Positions 20,545 to 29,332 of a stretch of 64,000 nucleotides of DNA are shown here, piece after piece. Location of the stretch: the NCBI GenBank assembly GCA_947579605.1, contig OX388327.1:4265122-4329121 (forward strand), given 5' to 3'. Every line of letters begins with the position of its first letter. Position 1 is the stretch's first letter. Below the pieces are notes generated by a model. That model ran no database searches. It saw only the letters and a program-made list of their open reading frames with translations, and was not told the origin of the DNA. The stretch comes from Athripsodes cinereus. Its lineage: Eukaryota; Arthropoda; Insecta; Trichoptera; Leptoceridae. Position numbers and translations under genes: made by a program.

Positions 20545-21819
20545 AAGCAGTTATATATATATTTAGTTACAATCCATTGGATTGGTCTGCAACGAGTTTG
20601 GTTTTTCTTCTCCATTCCTCCCTATTCTCAGCCAGTCTTTTAAGCTCTACGTATGAGCCACAGTTCATGTCCCTCTTCAGTTGGTCCATATATGCGTCTC
20701 TTGGTCGGCCTCTGCCATTTGTTCCCTCGGTCTTACCCTCCGCGATGGCGATGAGTAGTCCTGGGTGCCTGATGTTGTGGCCAATCCAGTTAGCTCGTTG
20801 TTGGCTGATTCTCTTAAGGAGTTGCCTTTTTTCGCCTACCCTGGTTAAGACTTCTTCGTTTTCGACGTGCTCCGACCAATGGATCTTAAGCATGCGTCTG
20901 TAGCACCACATCTCAAAGGCCGCCAACCGTCCGCTTTCACTCTTGCTGATGGTCCATGTCTCACAACCATAAAGCAGAATGCTCCATACAAAGGCTTTAG
21001 TAAGGTTCTTCCTTACGCTTAAGTCGATATTTGGGGATTCCAATATCTTCGATTTTTTGTTGAAGGCAATCCTTGCCTGGTTTATTCTGCTTACAATTTC
21101 TGCTTTGGAGCGTCCATCCTGGTTTATTCTGCTGCCCAGGTACACGAATTCACTTACTTGTTTGATGCTCACTCCATTTAATGCAATGTTCGCAGTCGCT
21201 TCCTCTCTTCCAACGACCATACATTTTGTTTTTTCTTTATTTATTTTCATGTTGTACTTTGACAACAGTATACTTTCCAATTTTCCTAAAGCTTCGTTCA
21301 GCTCCATCTCGGAGTCTGCGAGCAGTGCTATGTCGTCAGCATATCTTATCATGTCGACCTTTTTCCCATTTATTTTTACTCCTGTCCAGTTCTTCATTTC
21401 TTCTCTCAGTTCATCAATGGCTCGCTGTATATAGCAGTTAAAGAGAGCTGGCGACATTGAGCATCCTTGTCTTACGCCTTGTTCGACCCTTGCTTCTGCA
21501 CAGCTCTCTCCGCTTTTAATCACAGCCATTTCGTTCTTGTATAAGCTCCAGATTGCTCTTCTATCCTTATAACTCATTCCTATCTGGTTGAGGGTGTTAA
21601 AAAGTTGTTCCCATTCTACTTTATCGAATGCTTTTTCAAGGTCGATGAATGCTATATATGTGTTTTTATTAATTGTTATTCTCTTTTCTAGAGTAAGTCT
21701 GAGACTCAGGATTGCATCTCTTGTGCCTGTCTCTTTGCGGAATCCAAATTGATCTTCTGAAAGTGTTTCGTTGATTTTATTTTCCGCCCTTTTCATTATA
21801 ATGTTGGTGAAGCAGTTAT
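20545..21819 (-). mobile_element. RTE-A LINE insertion, 5'-truncated, 10-bp target duplication
   Basis: Insertion 20555-21809 is flanked by AAGCAGTTAT at 20545-20554 and 21810-21819. Removing it restores the hAT transposase reading (...CIFKAVI / VIDLKLTSFSF...). The 3' end, read on the minus strand, is a short TATATAT tail. It is 1255 bp with the endonuclease part absent. Confidence 0.9.
20567..21796 (-). CDS. RTE-type reverse transcriptase, partial (409 codons, open)
   Basis: RNA-dependent DNA polymerase of a non-LTR retrotransposon, acting by target-primed reverse transcription at the nick. Visible motifs: FGFRKETGTRDAI near residue 18, FIDLEKAFDKVEW (first catalytic Asp) near 50, QGVRQGCSMSPALFN near 107, YADDIALLAD (catalytic Asp pair) near 152, then VYLGSRINQDG and the C-terminal FEMWCYRRMLKIHW. 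The palm is complete and no stop interrupts the frame. The N-terminal apurinic-type endonuclease is missing because the copy is 5'-truncated. The listed start is just the first ATG; homologous sequence runs to 21809. It matches my memory of lepidopteran RTE proteins of the HmRTE type. It is nearly identical to 11371-11843, indicating recent activity of the family. It is unlikely to be expressed from this site. Confidence 0.85.
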   Translation of the reverse strand: MKRAENKINETLSEDQFGFRKETGTRDAILSLRLTLEKRITINKNTYIAFIDLEKAFDKVEWEQLFNTLNQIGMSYKDRRAIWSLYKNEMAVIKSGESCAEARVEQGVRQGCSMSPALFNCYIQRAIDELREEMKNWTGVKINGKKVDMIRYADDIALLADSEMELNEALGKLESILLSKYNMKINKEKTKCMVVGREEATANIALNGVSIKQVSEFVYLGSRINQDGRSKAEIVSRINQARIAFNKKSKILESPNIDLSVRKNLTKAFVWSILLYGCETWTISKSESGRLAAFEMWCYRRMLKIHWSEHVENEEVLTRVGEKRQLLKRISQQRANWIGHNIRHPGLLIAIAEGKTEGTNGRGRPRDAYMDQLKRDMNCGSYVELKRLAENREEWRRKTKLVADQSNGL

Positions 21820-22725
21820 TGATCTTAAACTGACATCATTTTCATTCACTGATGAAGAATTTATAACATTGAGTAATATTGAACGAGCTTTAGAGTCAGT
21901 GAAGCTTGCTGTAAATGTCTTATGCCGCGAGGACGCAACATTAATTACTGCAAAAACTACATTACGTTTCATGATAAGCAAACTGGATCGACAAAATACC
22001 AGGTTAAGCCAGGAACTTGTAGTGTCGCTATCTCGCTAAAATAAGTTAGTTAACTACTTTGCCTGTCTATAAAATAACGCCGCACATCAATGACTGTCGT
22101 GTCGCTGTGCTTAGAAGGTCCTAACAAATATCTAGAAAAAGATTCAGGATCTACAAATGTGGTGGACGATCCATTCTTTTATCCAAGCAGAGTTACACTT
22201 AGAACTGAACTGAGGCCTGAGTCAACAACACACTTTCGTCTCACGTTCCCGCTCCGCTAGCGTTCGGGTGCAGACGATGGTGCGCCAAATTGTTAATTTT
22301 CGTAACTATTGTGTATCTTAGCAACGAAATTGACACTTGCTTGCAACATCGTCTGCACCCGAACGCTAACGGAGCGGGAACGTGAGACGAAAGTGTGTTG
22401 TTGACTCAGGCCTCTGAAGTGTTTAATCAAGAGGCTGCTGTCAGACTCGCAGGTACAACCTGAAACTCATAACCAACAAGTTGATGACAATGGCGATGAA
22501 GAAGACACGCCTTTATCGAATCTATTAAATGATGAGCCTTCGCCTATACTAGAAGATGAATTTATTAGAGCACAGTCTCCGTACAGAATGGGTAGCCGAG
22601 TAATATAAAGTCAATTCCACCAACAAGTGTGGAAGCTGAGCGTGCTTTTTCTGCCGCCAGCTATTTATGCAACAAGATAAGATCAAATCTAAAAGATGAA
22701 ACGTTACATACTTTATTATTTCTTA
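21820..22725 (+). pseudogene. hAT transposase, C-terminal remnants including dimerisation domain
   Basis: From 21820 the plus strand reads VIDLKLTSFSFTDEEFITLS and VNVLCREDATLITAKTTL. After the MITE-A insertion, 22612-22725 reads IPPTSVEAERAFSAASYLCN, then LKDETLHTLLFLRKYY. That is the hAT C-terminal dimerisation motif (P.TS...ER.FS.A......R..L.......L..L). It is broken by stops. Confidence 0.75.
22210..22416. mobile_element. MITE-A copy 2, intact
   Basis: Element 22213-22413 (201 bp) with inverted ends AGGCCTGAGTCAACAACACA and 3-bp CTG repeats at 22210-22212 and 22414-22416. It interrupts the hAT transposase remnant. It is the cleanest reference copy. Confidence 0.85.
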
Positions 22726-23131
22726 GAAAGTATTATCAGAAAAAAACACTATTTTTTATGCCTCTTAACTAATAAATATGTTCAATTGTCAATACAAATT
22801 ATAGATCTATAAGGAGCATTGTTAAATAATGTATTATATCGTTCCTTATAAGAAGCTGATTATTTATAGATACCTCTAAAACATCATTATTTCCACTTGT
22901 TAATTAGTAAAATAAGTAATAAATCTGCATAATAATAATAAAAAAAATATTAAAATTTACTCGTCTTTAATTAATATAATTTTTAAATTACTAAGTACCT
23001 ACTTGAAACAATTTTTTTATTAAAAAATCTCAATCCCGCAAATCCCGCGGGATCCGCGGGACTGACGACCTCAATCCCGCAGGCTTGCGGGATCGCGATT
23101 TTGATGCGGGATTGGATTCCCTAATTGTAAG

Positions 23132-23368
23132 GTTATTGTATCGAAGTGTCACATTCGACTCGCTCTGTAAACAGTGAAAACAAGGTACGTGATCCTATTT
23201 AACGTTTTATATTATTTGTTGTTCATAAAATACTACTGAAATATAAACTTTTGATTAATATCGATATACCACGTATCTTGTGACATACAGACGCGAACCG
23301 GAAGCGTACCTTCCTTGTAAATTATAATTGAAACATTGTTATTGCATATACTGTAAAATTACTACAAA
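23132..23368 (+). other. Leader of gypsy element 1, right part
   Basis: Untranslated sequence between the hAT right end and the gag ATG. No ORF. Confidence 0.6.
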
Positions 23369-24238
23369 ATGCCTAAAGAAGATAACTTGTACATGGAAGA
23401 CACTTCTGCAGAAGGTTCTATACCAGAAGAAACACAACCAGAGAAGGAGTTATACAAGGTATCTGTCAAACCAACACCGTTCTGGAGAGATAGGTGCAAG
23501 CTTTGGATATTTCACTTAGAATCGCAGTTTAAATTAGCTCGTATTAAGGACGACGAAACAAAATACTACATAGTAGTAAGCCAGCTTGACAGAGAAGCCT
23601 TAGATGCAGTATCTGACATCGTTACAGACCCTCCGAGCAAAGATAAATATAGTGTGCTAAAAGAAACATTAATCAAACGTTTCACTGAATCGGAACATGC
23701 CAGATTAACTAAACTATTGTCTAATTTACAGCTTGGTGACAGAAGTCCTACAACACTGCTGAGACAAATGACAGAGCTAGCTGGTCATAAGCTAGCTGAT
23801 TCAGACATATTAAAAACTTTGTGGTTACAGCAACTTCCAGGCAATGTGCAGGCAGTATTAGCAGGTTGCGAAAACACCTCAGTGCAAAAAATGGCAGAGA
23901 CGGCGGACAAGATAATGGAAGTCTACCAACCGCAAACAGTGATGGCAGTCGACACACGCCAATCAAGACACCAACATGAATCGAAAGACAGCTTGGAAAA
24001 CATGATCACGAAGCTAGTGGAGAAAGTCGAAAAATTAGAGACAGAGGTAAGACATTTCCGTTCACGTTCTCGTTCCAGATCAAACAACAGACCTTTCAGA
24101 GGTAGAAACAACAGCCAAAGACGACAAAACACTGAAGTAAATGCAGACGGACTGTGCTATTGGCATCAGAGGTTCGGCGACAAGGCATATAAATGCAGGG
24201 AGACATGCGTGAAATACAACAAAACCCAGGAAAACTAA
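23369..24238 (+). CDS. gag: Gag of gypsy element 1 (289 aa)
   Basis: Structural protein that would build the cytoplasmic virus-like particle. The region after residue ~35 (FWRDRCKLWIFHLESQFKLA) to ~190 resembles the matrix/capsid part of insect Ty3/gypsy Gags (W-x-F..LE.QF...I..D..K). An SR-rich stretch near residues 230-245 (FRSRSRSRSNNRPFRG) is basic and probably binds RNA. A nucleocapsid-like motif C-X2-H-X9-C-X3-C (CYWHQRFGDKAYKCRETC) lies at about 262-279, the CHCC arrangement known from CsRn1-clade elements. The ATG sits in a clean context with no upstream in-frame codon of interest. The frame ends GAA AAC TAA and overlaps pol, which is in the -1 frame. No stop or frameshift is seen, so this gag could still be functional. 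Confidence 0.85.
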   Translation: MPKEDNLYMEDTSAEGSIPEETQPEKELYKVSVKPTPFWRDRCKLWIFHLESQFKLARIKDDETKYYIVVSQLDREALDAVSDIVTDPPSKDKYSVLKETLIKRFTESEHARLTKLLSNLQLGDRSPTTLLRQMTELAGHKLADSDILKTLWLQQLPGNVQAVLAGCENTSVQKMAETADKIMEVYQPQTVMAVDTRQSRHQHESKDSLENMITKLVEKVEKLETEVRHFRSRSRSRSNNRPFRGRNNSQRRQNTEVNADGLCYWHQRFGDKAYKCRETCVKYNKTQEN

Positions 24239-26772
24239 ATGCCCTCCATTGTGACGCAGCGGCGATGGAGAGATCTACAGGTACAAGGCTGCATGTCTAC
24301 GACAAGGTAAATCACTTAAATTATTTGATTGACTCCGGAGCAGAAGTATCAGTTATACCAGTTAATAGAAAGTTTGTAAATACAAAAAGCAAAGATCCAA
24401 CAACATGTTTATATGGCGCTAATGGCTCAATTATCAATACATTTGGTACCAAAACAATAAATGTCTCATTAAACTTAAGAAGGAATTTTCCTTGGACATT
24501 CATTATAGCGGAAGTAGAGAAACCAATCTTGGGTGCCGACTTCCTAAAACGATATGCTCTTGTTGTAGATTTACACAATAAACAATTAATAGATACTATT
24601 ACAGGCTTAAGTAGCACAGGCAGAACTTATAAAATTGGATCAATGTCCATTAGCACAATCGATACAAATAATGAATATCTGTCGTTATTAGAGAAGTATA
24701 AAGAAATCACCCAACCCATGAAAAGTACCGACCCAATTAAACATAATGTCACTCATCACATTGTCACCTATGGTCCACCTATTAAGAGCAAACCTAGGAG
24801 ATTAAGTCCAGAACAGTATGAGGCAGCGCGAAAAGAATTTCAACTAATGTGTGAGCAGGGCATTTGCAGGCCATCAAAAAGTCCTTGGGCTTCCCCGCTT
24901 CATATGGTACGGAAAGCCGATGGCTCATGGCGTCCCTGTGGAGACTACAGACGTCTCAATGCTGTCACTAAACAAGACGCATACCCTATACCACAATTAT
25001 CGGATTTCAGTCATCACTTAGCCAACTCACGAGTCTTTTCCACAATAGATTTAGTTCGGGCTTACAACCAAATACCAGTAGAGCCCGGCGACGTTGAAAA
25101 AACGGCGATCATTTGCCCTCTGGGACTCTTTGAGTTCACAAAGCTTAGTTTTGGCTTATGTGGAGCCGCACAGAGCTTTCAAAGGATCATTAATGAGATC
25201 CTAGGAGACCTCCCGTTCACCTTTGCTTACATTGACGACATATTAGTAGCGTCAAGAGACGTTGAGGAACATAAAAATCATCTTATAATACTTTTTGAAA
25301 AATTACAGGAGTATGGTCTGAAACTCAACATGAAGAAGTGTGTCTTTGGGAAACCAGAAGTCAAGTTCCTGGGTTACATGGTGAACAAGGATGGCATCAG
25401 ACCAATACCGGAGAAGGTAGAAACCATAAGAGATTTTCCACTCCCTAGGACAGTCAAAGAGTTACGACGTTACCTAGGTATGTTAAACTTTTATCGAAAA
25501 TTTTTACCTAGAGCAGCTGAGATTCAAAAACCATTATTTGAAATCACTGCTTGTCCAAAGAAGGATGACAAAAAACTTATACAATGGACAGAAGCTTCCA
25601 CAGCTGCATTTGAAGCAAGCAAAGAACAATTGGCTAAGACTACATTACTCACCCACCACCATAAGAACGGGAAACTTATCCTTAGAGTGGATGCGAGTGA
25701 TACCGCCATAGGGGGAGTTTTACAACAGATAGTTGAAGAGGATTCCCCAGACGAGTTACCCCTAGCCTTTTTCTCAAGAAAATTATCAAAAACCCAACTT
25801 AACTATAGTACTTATGATAGAGAACTTACTGCTATTCATGACAGCTTAAAATATTTCAGGGAGTATATAGAAGGAAGACCCTTAACTATCTATACTGATC
25901 ATAAGCCTATTACATTCGCTTTCACCAAGAAGGCAGACACTGCTTCACCTAGACAGAGACGTCAATTAGATTTTATTTCTCAATTCACTACGAATATAAT
26001 ACATACGAAGGGAGAGGATAATGTCGTAGCTGATACACTATCAAGAATCGAGGTAATATACGATAGAGTGAATATAGATTTTAAAGATATAGCAGAAACA
26101 CAGAAAACAGATGAAGAACTTCAGTCATTCAAAAAGAATTCCGGATTAAAACTTTTACAAGCGCCTCATGGCGATGAAGGTGTGTTAATATGGTGCGACC
26201 ATTCCACAGGCGTTTGGCGTCCATACATACCGAGTACATGGAGAGAGAAAGTTATACGATCTATCCATGAAATTAGTCATCCAGGAAGCAAAGCTAGCTA
26301 CAGAATGTTGAAACAACGCTATGTGTGGCCAGGGATGGAGAAGGATGTCAAGAAGTACGTCCAAAACTGTATATTGTGTCAAAAGACCAAAGTCCACAAG
26401 CATACTAAGTGCCCAGTACAATCCATTCCTATTCCATCAGGCAGGTTTGAACATGTCCACTTGGATATAGTCGGACCCATGGCAGAGAGCCAAGGATATA
26501 GATATATACTAACCATGATTGACCGTTTCTCACGTTGGACCGAATATGCTCCAATGAGAGACATAACAGCTGAAACAGTCATAAGGGCATTCATGAGACA
26601 CTGGATAGCCAGGTTCGGCACACCAGTTCAAGTAACGACTGACAGAGGAAGACAATTTGTCTCACAATTATTCAGCAAATTTACAAGGAACATGGGCATC
26701 CATCACATCAAGACTTCCAGTTACCATCCTCAAGGAAACGGGTTAATAGAAAGGCATCACCTGCAGAATTAG
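24193..26772 (+). pseudogene. pol: Pol of gypsy element 1, integrase C-terminus deleted (859 codons)
   Basis: Polyprotein of protease, reverse transcriptase, RNase H and integrase. Visible: protease DSG at residues 47-49, RT with catalytic YIDD at 346-349, RNase H segments VDASDTAIGG and YTDHKPI, an HHCC zinc finger with HEISHPGSKASYRML and CILCQKTKVHKH, and integrase DD35E residues D758, D817 and E853. All catalytic residues are present. The frame then ends abruptly after IERHH because a deletion joins it out of frame to a distal integrase piece (26758-26825). The usual C-terminal integrase segment is therefore lost, and this copy should not integrate by itself. It overlaps gag by 46 bases in the -1 frame; the first listed Met is not a true start, since expression should come from frameshifting. 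Confidence 0.85.
24226..24238 (+). promoter_or_regulatory. Candidate -1 frameshift site, gag/pol overlap
   Basis: The heptamer GGAAAAC immediately precedes the gag stop TAA. The same GGAAAACTAA occurs at the gag end of element 2 (29323-29332). Both pols are open in the -1 frame through this point. The slippery pairing is not canonical at the P site, so the mechanism is inference. Confidence 0.5.
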
Positions 26773-26825
26773 TTTACGGAACTACGCTGCGGTTACCAGG
26801 AGGATTCTTCCAAGACAACAAATTA
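26758..26825 (+). pseudogene. Orphan integrase C-terminal piece
   Basis: Read in the frame beginning GCATCACCTGCA, it gives ASPAELVYGTTLRLPGGFFQ, the segment that follows the catalytic core by several dozen residues in related integrases. It is fused at 26825 to the interior of the LTR, so two deletions occurred. Confidence 0.75.
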
Positions 26826-27150
26826 GAGATTGGTTTTGCCAACCAGCGAGCCATTCTCGTTTGGTCGCTCACTCGCGGTGGTTTACTATTTTCGTTGTGT
26901 TCTTGTACTCACGCGTTCTAATATTTTATTCAACCAATTAATATACTCATTGAATTTGTAATAGTATAGAACTAAAATTAGAGCATTAAATCGTATTGAG
27001 AAACATCAAACTGGTGGAAAAGCTTTTAATTGTAGCCTACTCATTTTCAGGTGAGAGAAATCTAGTAATTAACTTCCTTCTTAGAACTTGTCTTACACAA
27101 GTTCACCATATCCTCGCAGTAGGATATAGGTAACACATAAAATCGTTTCA
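26825..27150 (+). repeat. 3' LTR of gypsy element 1, first 101 bp missing
   Basis: 326 bp appearing identical to 18634-18959. The junction at AGAG suggests a short-homology deletion. It ends CGTTTCA and is followed by GGTA, the target duplication. Confidence 0.9.
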
Positions 27151-27154
27151 GGTA

Positions 27155-28655
27155 CATCCGTCTTTGTTCTAGCTAACGCCTGAATTATTTTATTTTTACT
27201 TTGAACCGACTGAAATTGAGTTCGTAAAAAATAATTAAATATTAAAGCCGAAAAACTCACATTAGAAATACTGTAATAAGCAACGTTGAATAAAAAAAAC
27301 CTACATTTTATCCGATATTCTTTCCATTACGCTATAAGATTTGATAAAAAAAAATAAAAATAATATGGTAATATGAATTTTTGAAAAATATTTTTATTTA
27401 TGAATAAATTCTCCGATGAAAGAATGTTGTTTGTTTTATTAAAATATATTATTATAATATAATTTAACAGCAGCTGATATTGTTTATTTTTATCATTCTG
27501 ATAAAACAATGAATTGTGATTGAAATGGTGAACCGGTTCGTGCGAACCACCCAATTTTATTTTCGTAATACCAGACCTCACAGAATATTTTTTAAATTTA
27601 GTTAGCTGCTCAATTATTTCAGCAAAATAAGAAAATTATTTATAGATTTGATCTGAAAGTTTAAAGTAACATTGATTCTAAATAATTGAAATTGAGAAGA
27701 CAGAACTTTTCCATTTTTACTTGAAAAGTTTTGGTAACAAAATCAGTTTTTAAGAACCGATTTACTTGAGGATAGTGGCCGATTTTTATTGTAGAGAATT
27801 AGAGATTAATGAAATATTTGTGATAAATGGATTGATGTGATTTAATTTCTATTCCACATTCTTCGGTTTTGTGGCTTGAAATATTGTACCGTAACACTAT
27901 TCAATTAGATATTATGATCAATCTAGTTTCCATAATCTAGTTTCCATAATCTAGTTTCCATAATTCACTAGATTAAAGGCGCTTTGCTGTGTAAATAATG
28001 GAAAAAAAGAAAAGTGAAAATTATACATTATGCATAAAAAAAATATTTATGAACCGAGCTACTTAATTTACAATACTATATTACAGGTTTTTAGAGTATA
28101 ACTATTATTGTGGTTAATAAGTCTAATATTTTTATATGTCCTAAAGGTGAGGCTTATCCTAAGAGAGCCCTTAATTTGATGATTTTTCGTTATAAATAGG
28201 GGGACTTTCAGAGACACGTGCTTGCCTTTATAGTTAGGTATTTTTATCGATATTTTTAAAACTAAATTCATCTGTTTAAATTGATCAAAATTGTAGCAAT
28301 TCCTGAATGAAATAGCCGACAGGTCTCACTGAGGGTCACTGTATATGTCCCTCACAGAAATAAATTCCTTGGATTTACAAACAAGCTTAATCCCACTAAT
28401 TAAGGCCTACTTTAGGATCAAGGGGATATGGAGTTATTGGGCCTAAGACAATTATATTTTACAAACTCAATATTGGCCGGTTCGTTCGAACTTATTCTAC
28501 TTATTGTACAATAGATATTTTTTTATAACGAGATATGAATTTCTGATATTTGAATACTTTACCTAAACATTATTAAACAAAATTTTAATTGTGCAAAAAA
28601 AGACATATTGGAATCTGCTTGTTTCATTAATAAAACAAAGTGTACGTGCATGTTG
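27155..28655. other. AT-rich, no gene seen; small 14-bp triplet repeat
   Basis: No supported ORF. 27921-27963 contains three tandem ATCTAGTTTCCATA units. GGTTCGTGCGAACC at 27535 is a short palindrome, and a related GGCCGGTTCGTTCGAAC occurs at 28477. Confidence 0.4.
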
Positions 28656-28659
28656 TCTG

Positions 28660-28788
28660 CTGGCTAGATTTAATAAACACGCAAGATGTCCTCTCCGTGT
28701 TAACAAATAATAAAGACATTCAGGACGGGTGGCAAACTAGTAAACTACATCGCTGAAGTTAAGATGCAAAATGTTTTCATTTTTCAAA
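28660..28788 (-). repeat. SINE-A, part interrupted by gypsy element 2
   Basis: Reverse complement of SINE-A (CACGCAAG.TGTCCTCTCCGTG, GACATTCAGGACGGGTGGCA). It resumes after the element at 33398-33463. Confidence 0.7.
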
Positions 28789-28933
28789 TATGGTACACTG
28801 TATAATAAATACTCACCTACTATATACCTACCCATAGCAATGTATGTACCGACTCACAGGTACGCGATCAGTCAATAAAGAACCACTAAACATAGAACAC
28901 GCTTTCATTACTTCACCTTATGTAACCGCTACA
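28789..28933 (+). repeat. 5' LTR of gypsy element 2
   Basis: 145 bp, unusually short. It contains an AATAAA at 28874-28879. The exact start is set by the CAAA target duplication; one or two bases of ambiguity remain. Identical by eye to 33253-33397. Confidence 0.9.
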
Positions 28934-28936
28934 TAT

Positions 28937-28954
28937 TGATGACACCGACGTGAT
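28937..28954 (+). promoter_or_regulatory. Primer-binding site of element 2, tRNA-Trp type
   Basis: TGATGACACCGACGTGAT matches the tRNA-Trp complement TGGTGACCCCGACGTGAT with two differences. It starts three bases after the LTR. Confidence 0.7.
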
Positions 28955-29068
28955 TTAAAATAAAATTATGAATTATTTTCCGTGCATAAATAATATATTG
29001 ACTCAAAAATTTTTAACAACATTATTTATGATTTAATATAAGTGCTCAGTTAAAAAAAAAAAAAAAAA

Positions 29069-29332
29069 ATGCAAAGTTTCACTTCTAACACCGACTTGCA
29101 GATGGATGCCCTAATAAAACAAATATCAGCACTCGAACGCCGCATTGAAGAAATGGACAGAGGCAGGCAGAGGTTCAGATCATCGACCAGAGGGTACCGC
29201 CGACACCCTAACAATCGTAGCAAGAGCCGCTCGACTAATGAAAATGCTCGAAAATGCTGGTACCATGAAAGGTATGGTTCTAAGGCAACGAAGTGTCGAG
29301 AACCATGCGACTGGAAGGTCTCGGAAAACTAA
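29069..29332 (+). pseudogene. gag: Gag C-terminal remnant of element 2 (87 codons)
   Basis: Open frame from an ATG placed right after an A-run (29052-29069). It aligns with only the last ~80 residues of element 1 Gag: a short coiled segment (LIKQISALERRIEEMD), a basic SR/RS-rich stretch, and a CHCC motif C-X2-H-X9-C-X3-C (CWYHERYGSKATKCREPC). The matrix/capsid part, about 200 residues in element 1, is absent, and only 135 bp separate the LTR from this ATG. It cannot form a particle by itself. It ends GAA AAC TAA, with pol open in the -1 frame as in element 1. Whether the loss is a deletion of this copy or a feature of a non-autonomous lineage cannot be told from one copy. Confidence 0.8.

Larger units (their letters stand above)
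19723..23131. mobile_element. hAT element 3 inside the gypsy leader
   Basis: Element 19731-23123 has inverted ends TAGGGAATCCAATCCCGCA and GCGGGAT-rich subterminal repeats. It is flanked by exact 8-bp ATTGTAAG at 19723-19730 and 23124-23131. It contains plus-strand transposase remnants, an RTE-A insertion (20555-21809) and MITE-A copy 2 (22213-22413). Its ends resemble hAT element 1 in design (GGGATC words) but differ in sequence. Confidence 0.9.
18529..27154 (+). mobile_element. Ty3/gypsy element 1 (CsRn1/Kabuki-like), nested and partly deleted
   Basis: Element 18533-27150 is flanked by 4-bp GGTA repeats at 18529-18532 and 27151-27154. It has a full 5' LTR, a 5'-truncated 3' LTR, a tRNA-Trp-type primer site, gag with a C-X2-H-X9-C-X3-C motif, and pol in the -1 frame. 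The leader contains a hAT element (19731-23123). The end of pol, the purine tract and the first 101 bp of the 3' LTR are deleted. The CHCC gag motif and tRNA-Trp primer are hallmarks of the CsRn1 clade (recalled, not searched). Confidence 0.9.

Noticed and set aside
20979..21441. Plus-strand frames of 151 and 86 codons with hydrophobic segments
   Set aside because: Antisense of the RTE-A reverse transcriptase.
18533..27150. Envelope gene of an infectious insect retrovirus in element 1
   Set aside because: The region after integrase is deleted to the LTR and no envelope-like frame is present.
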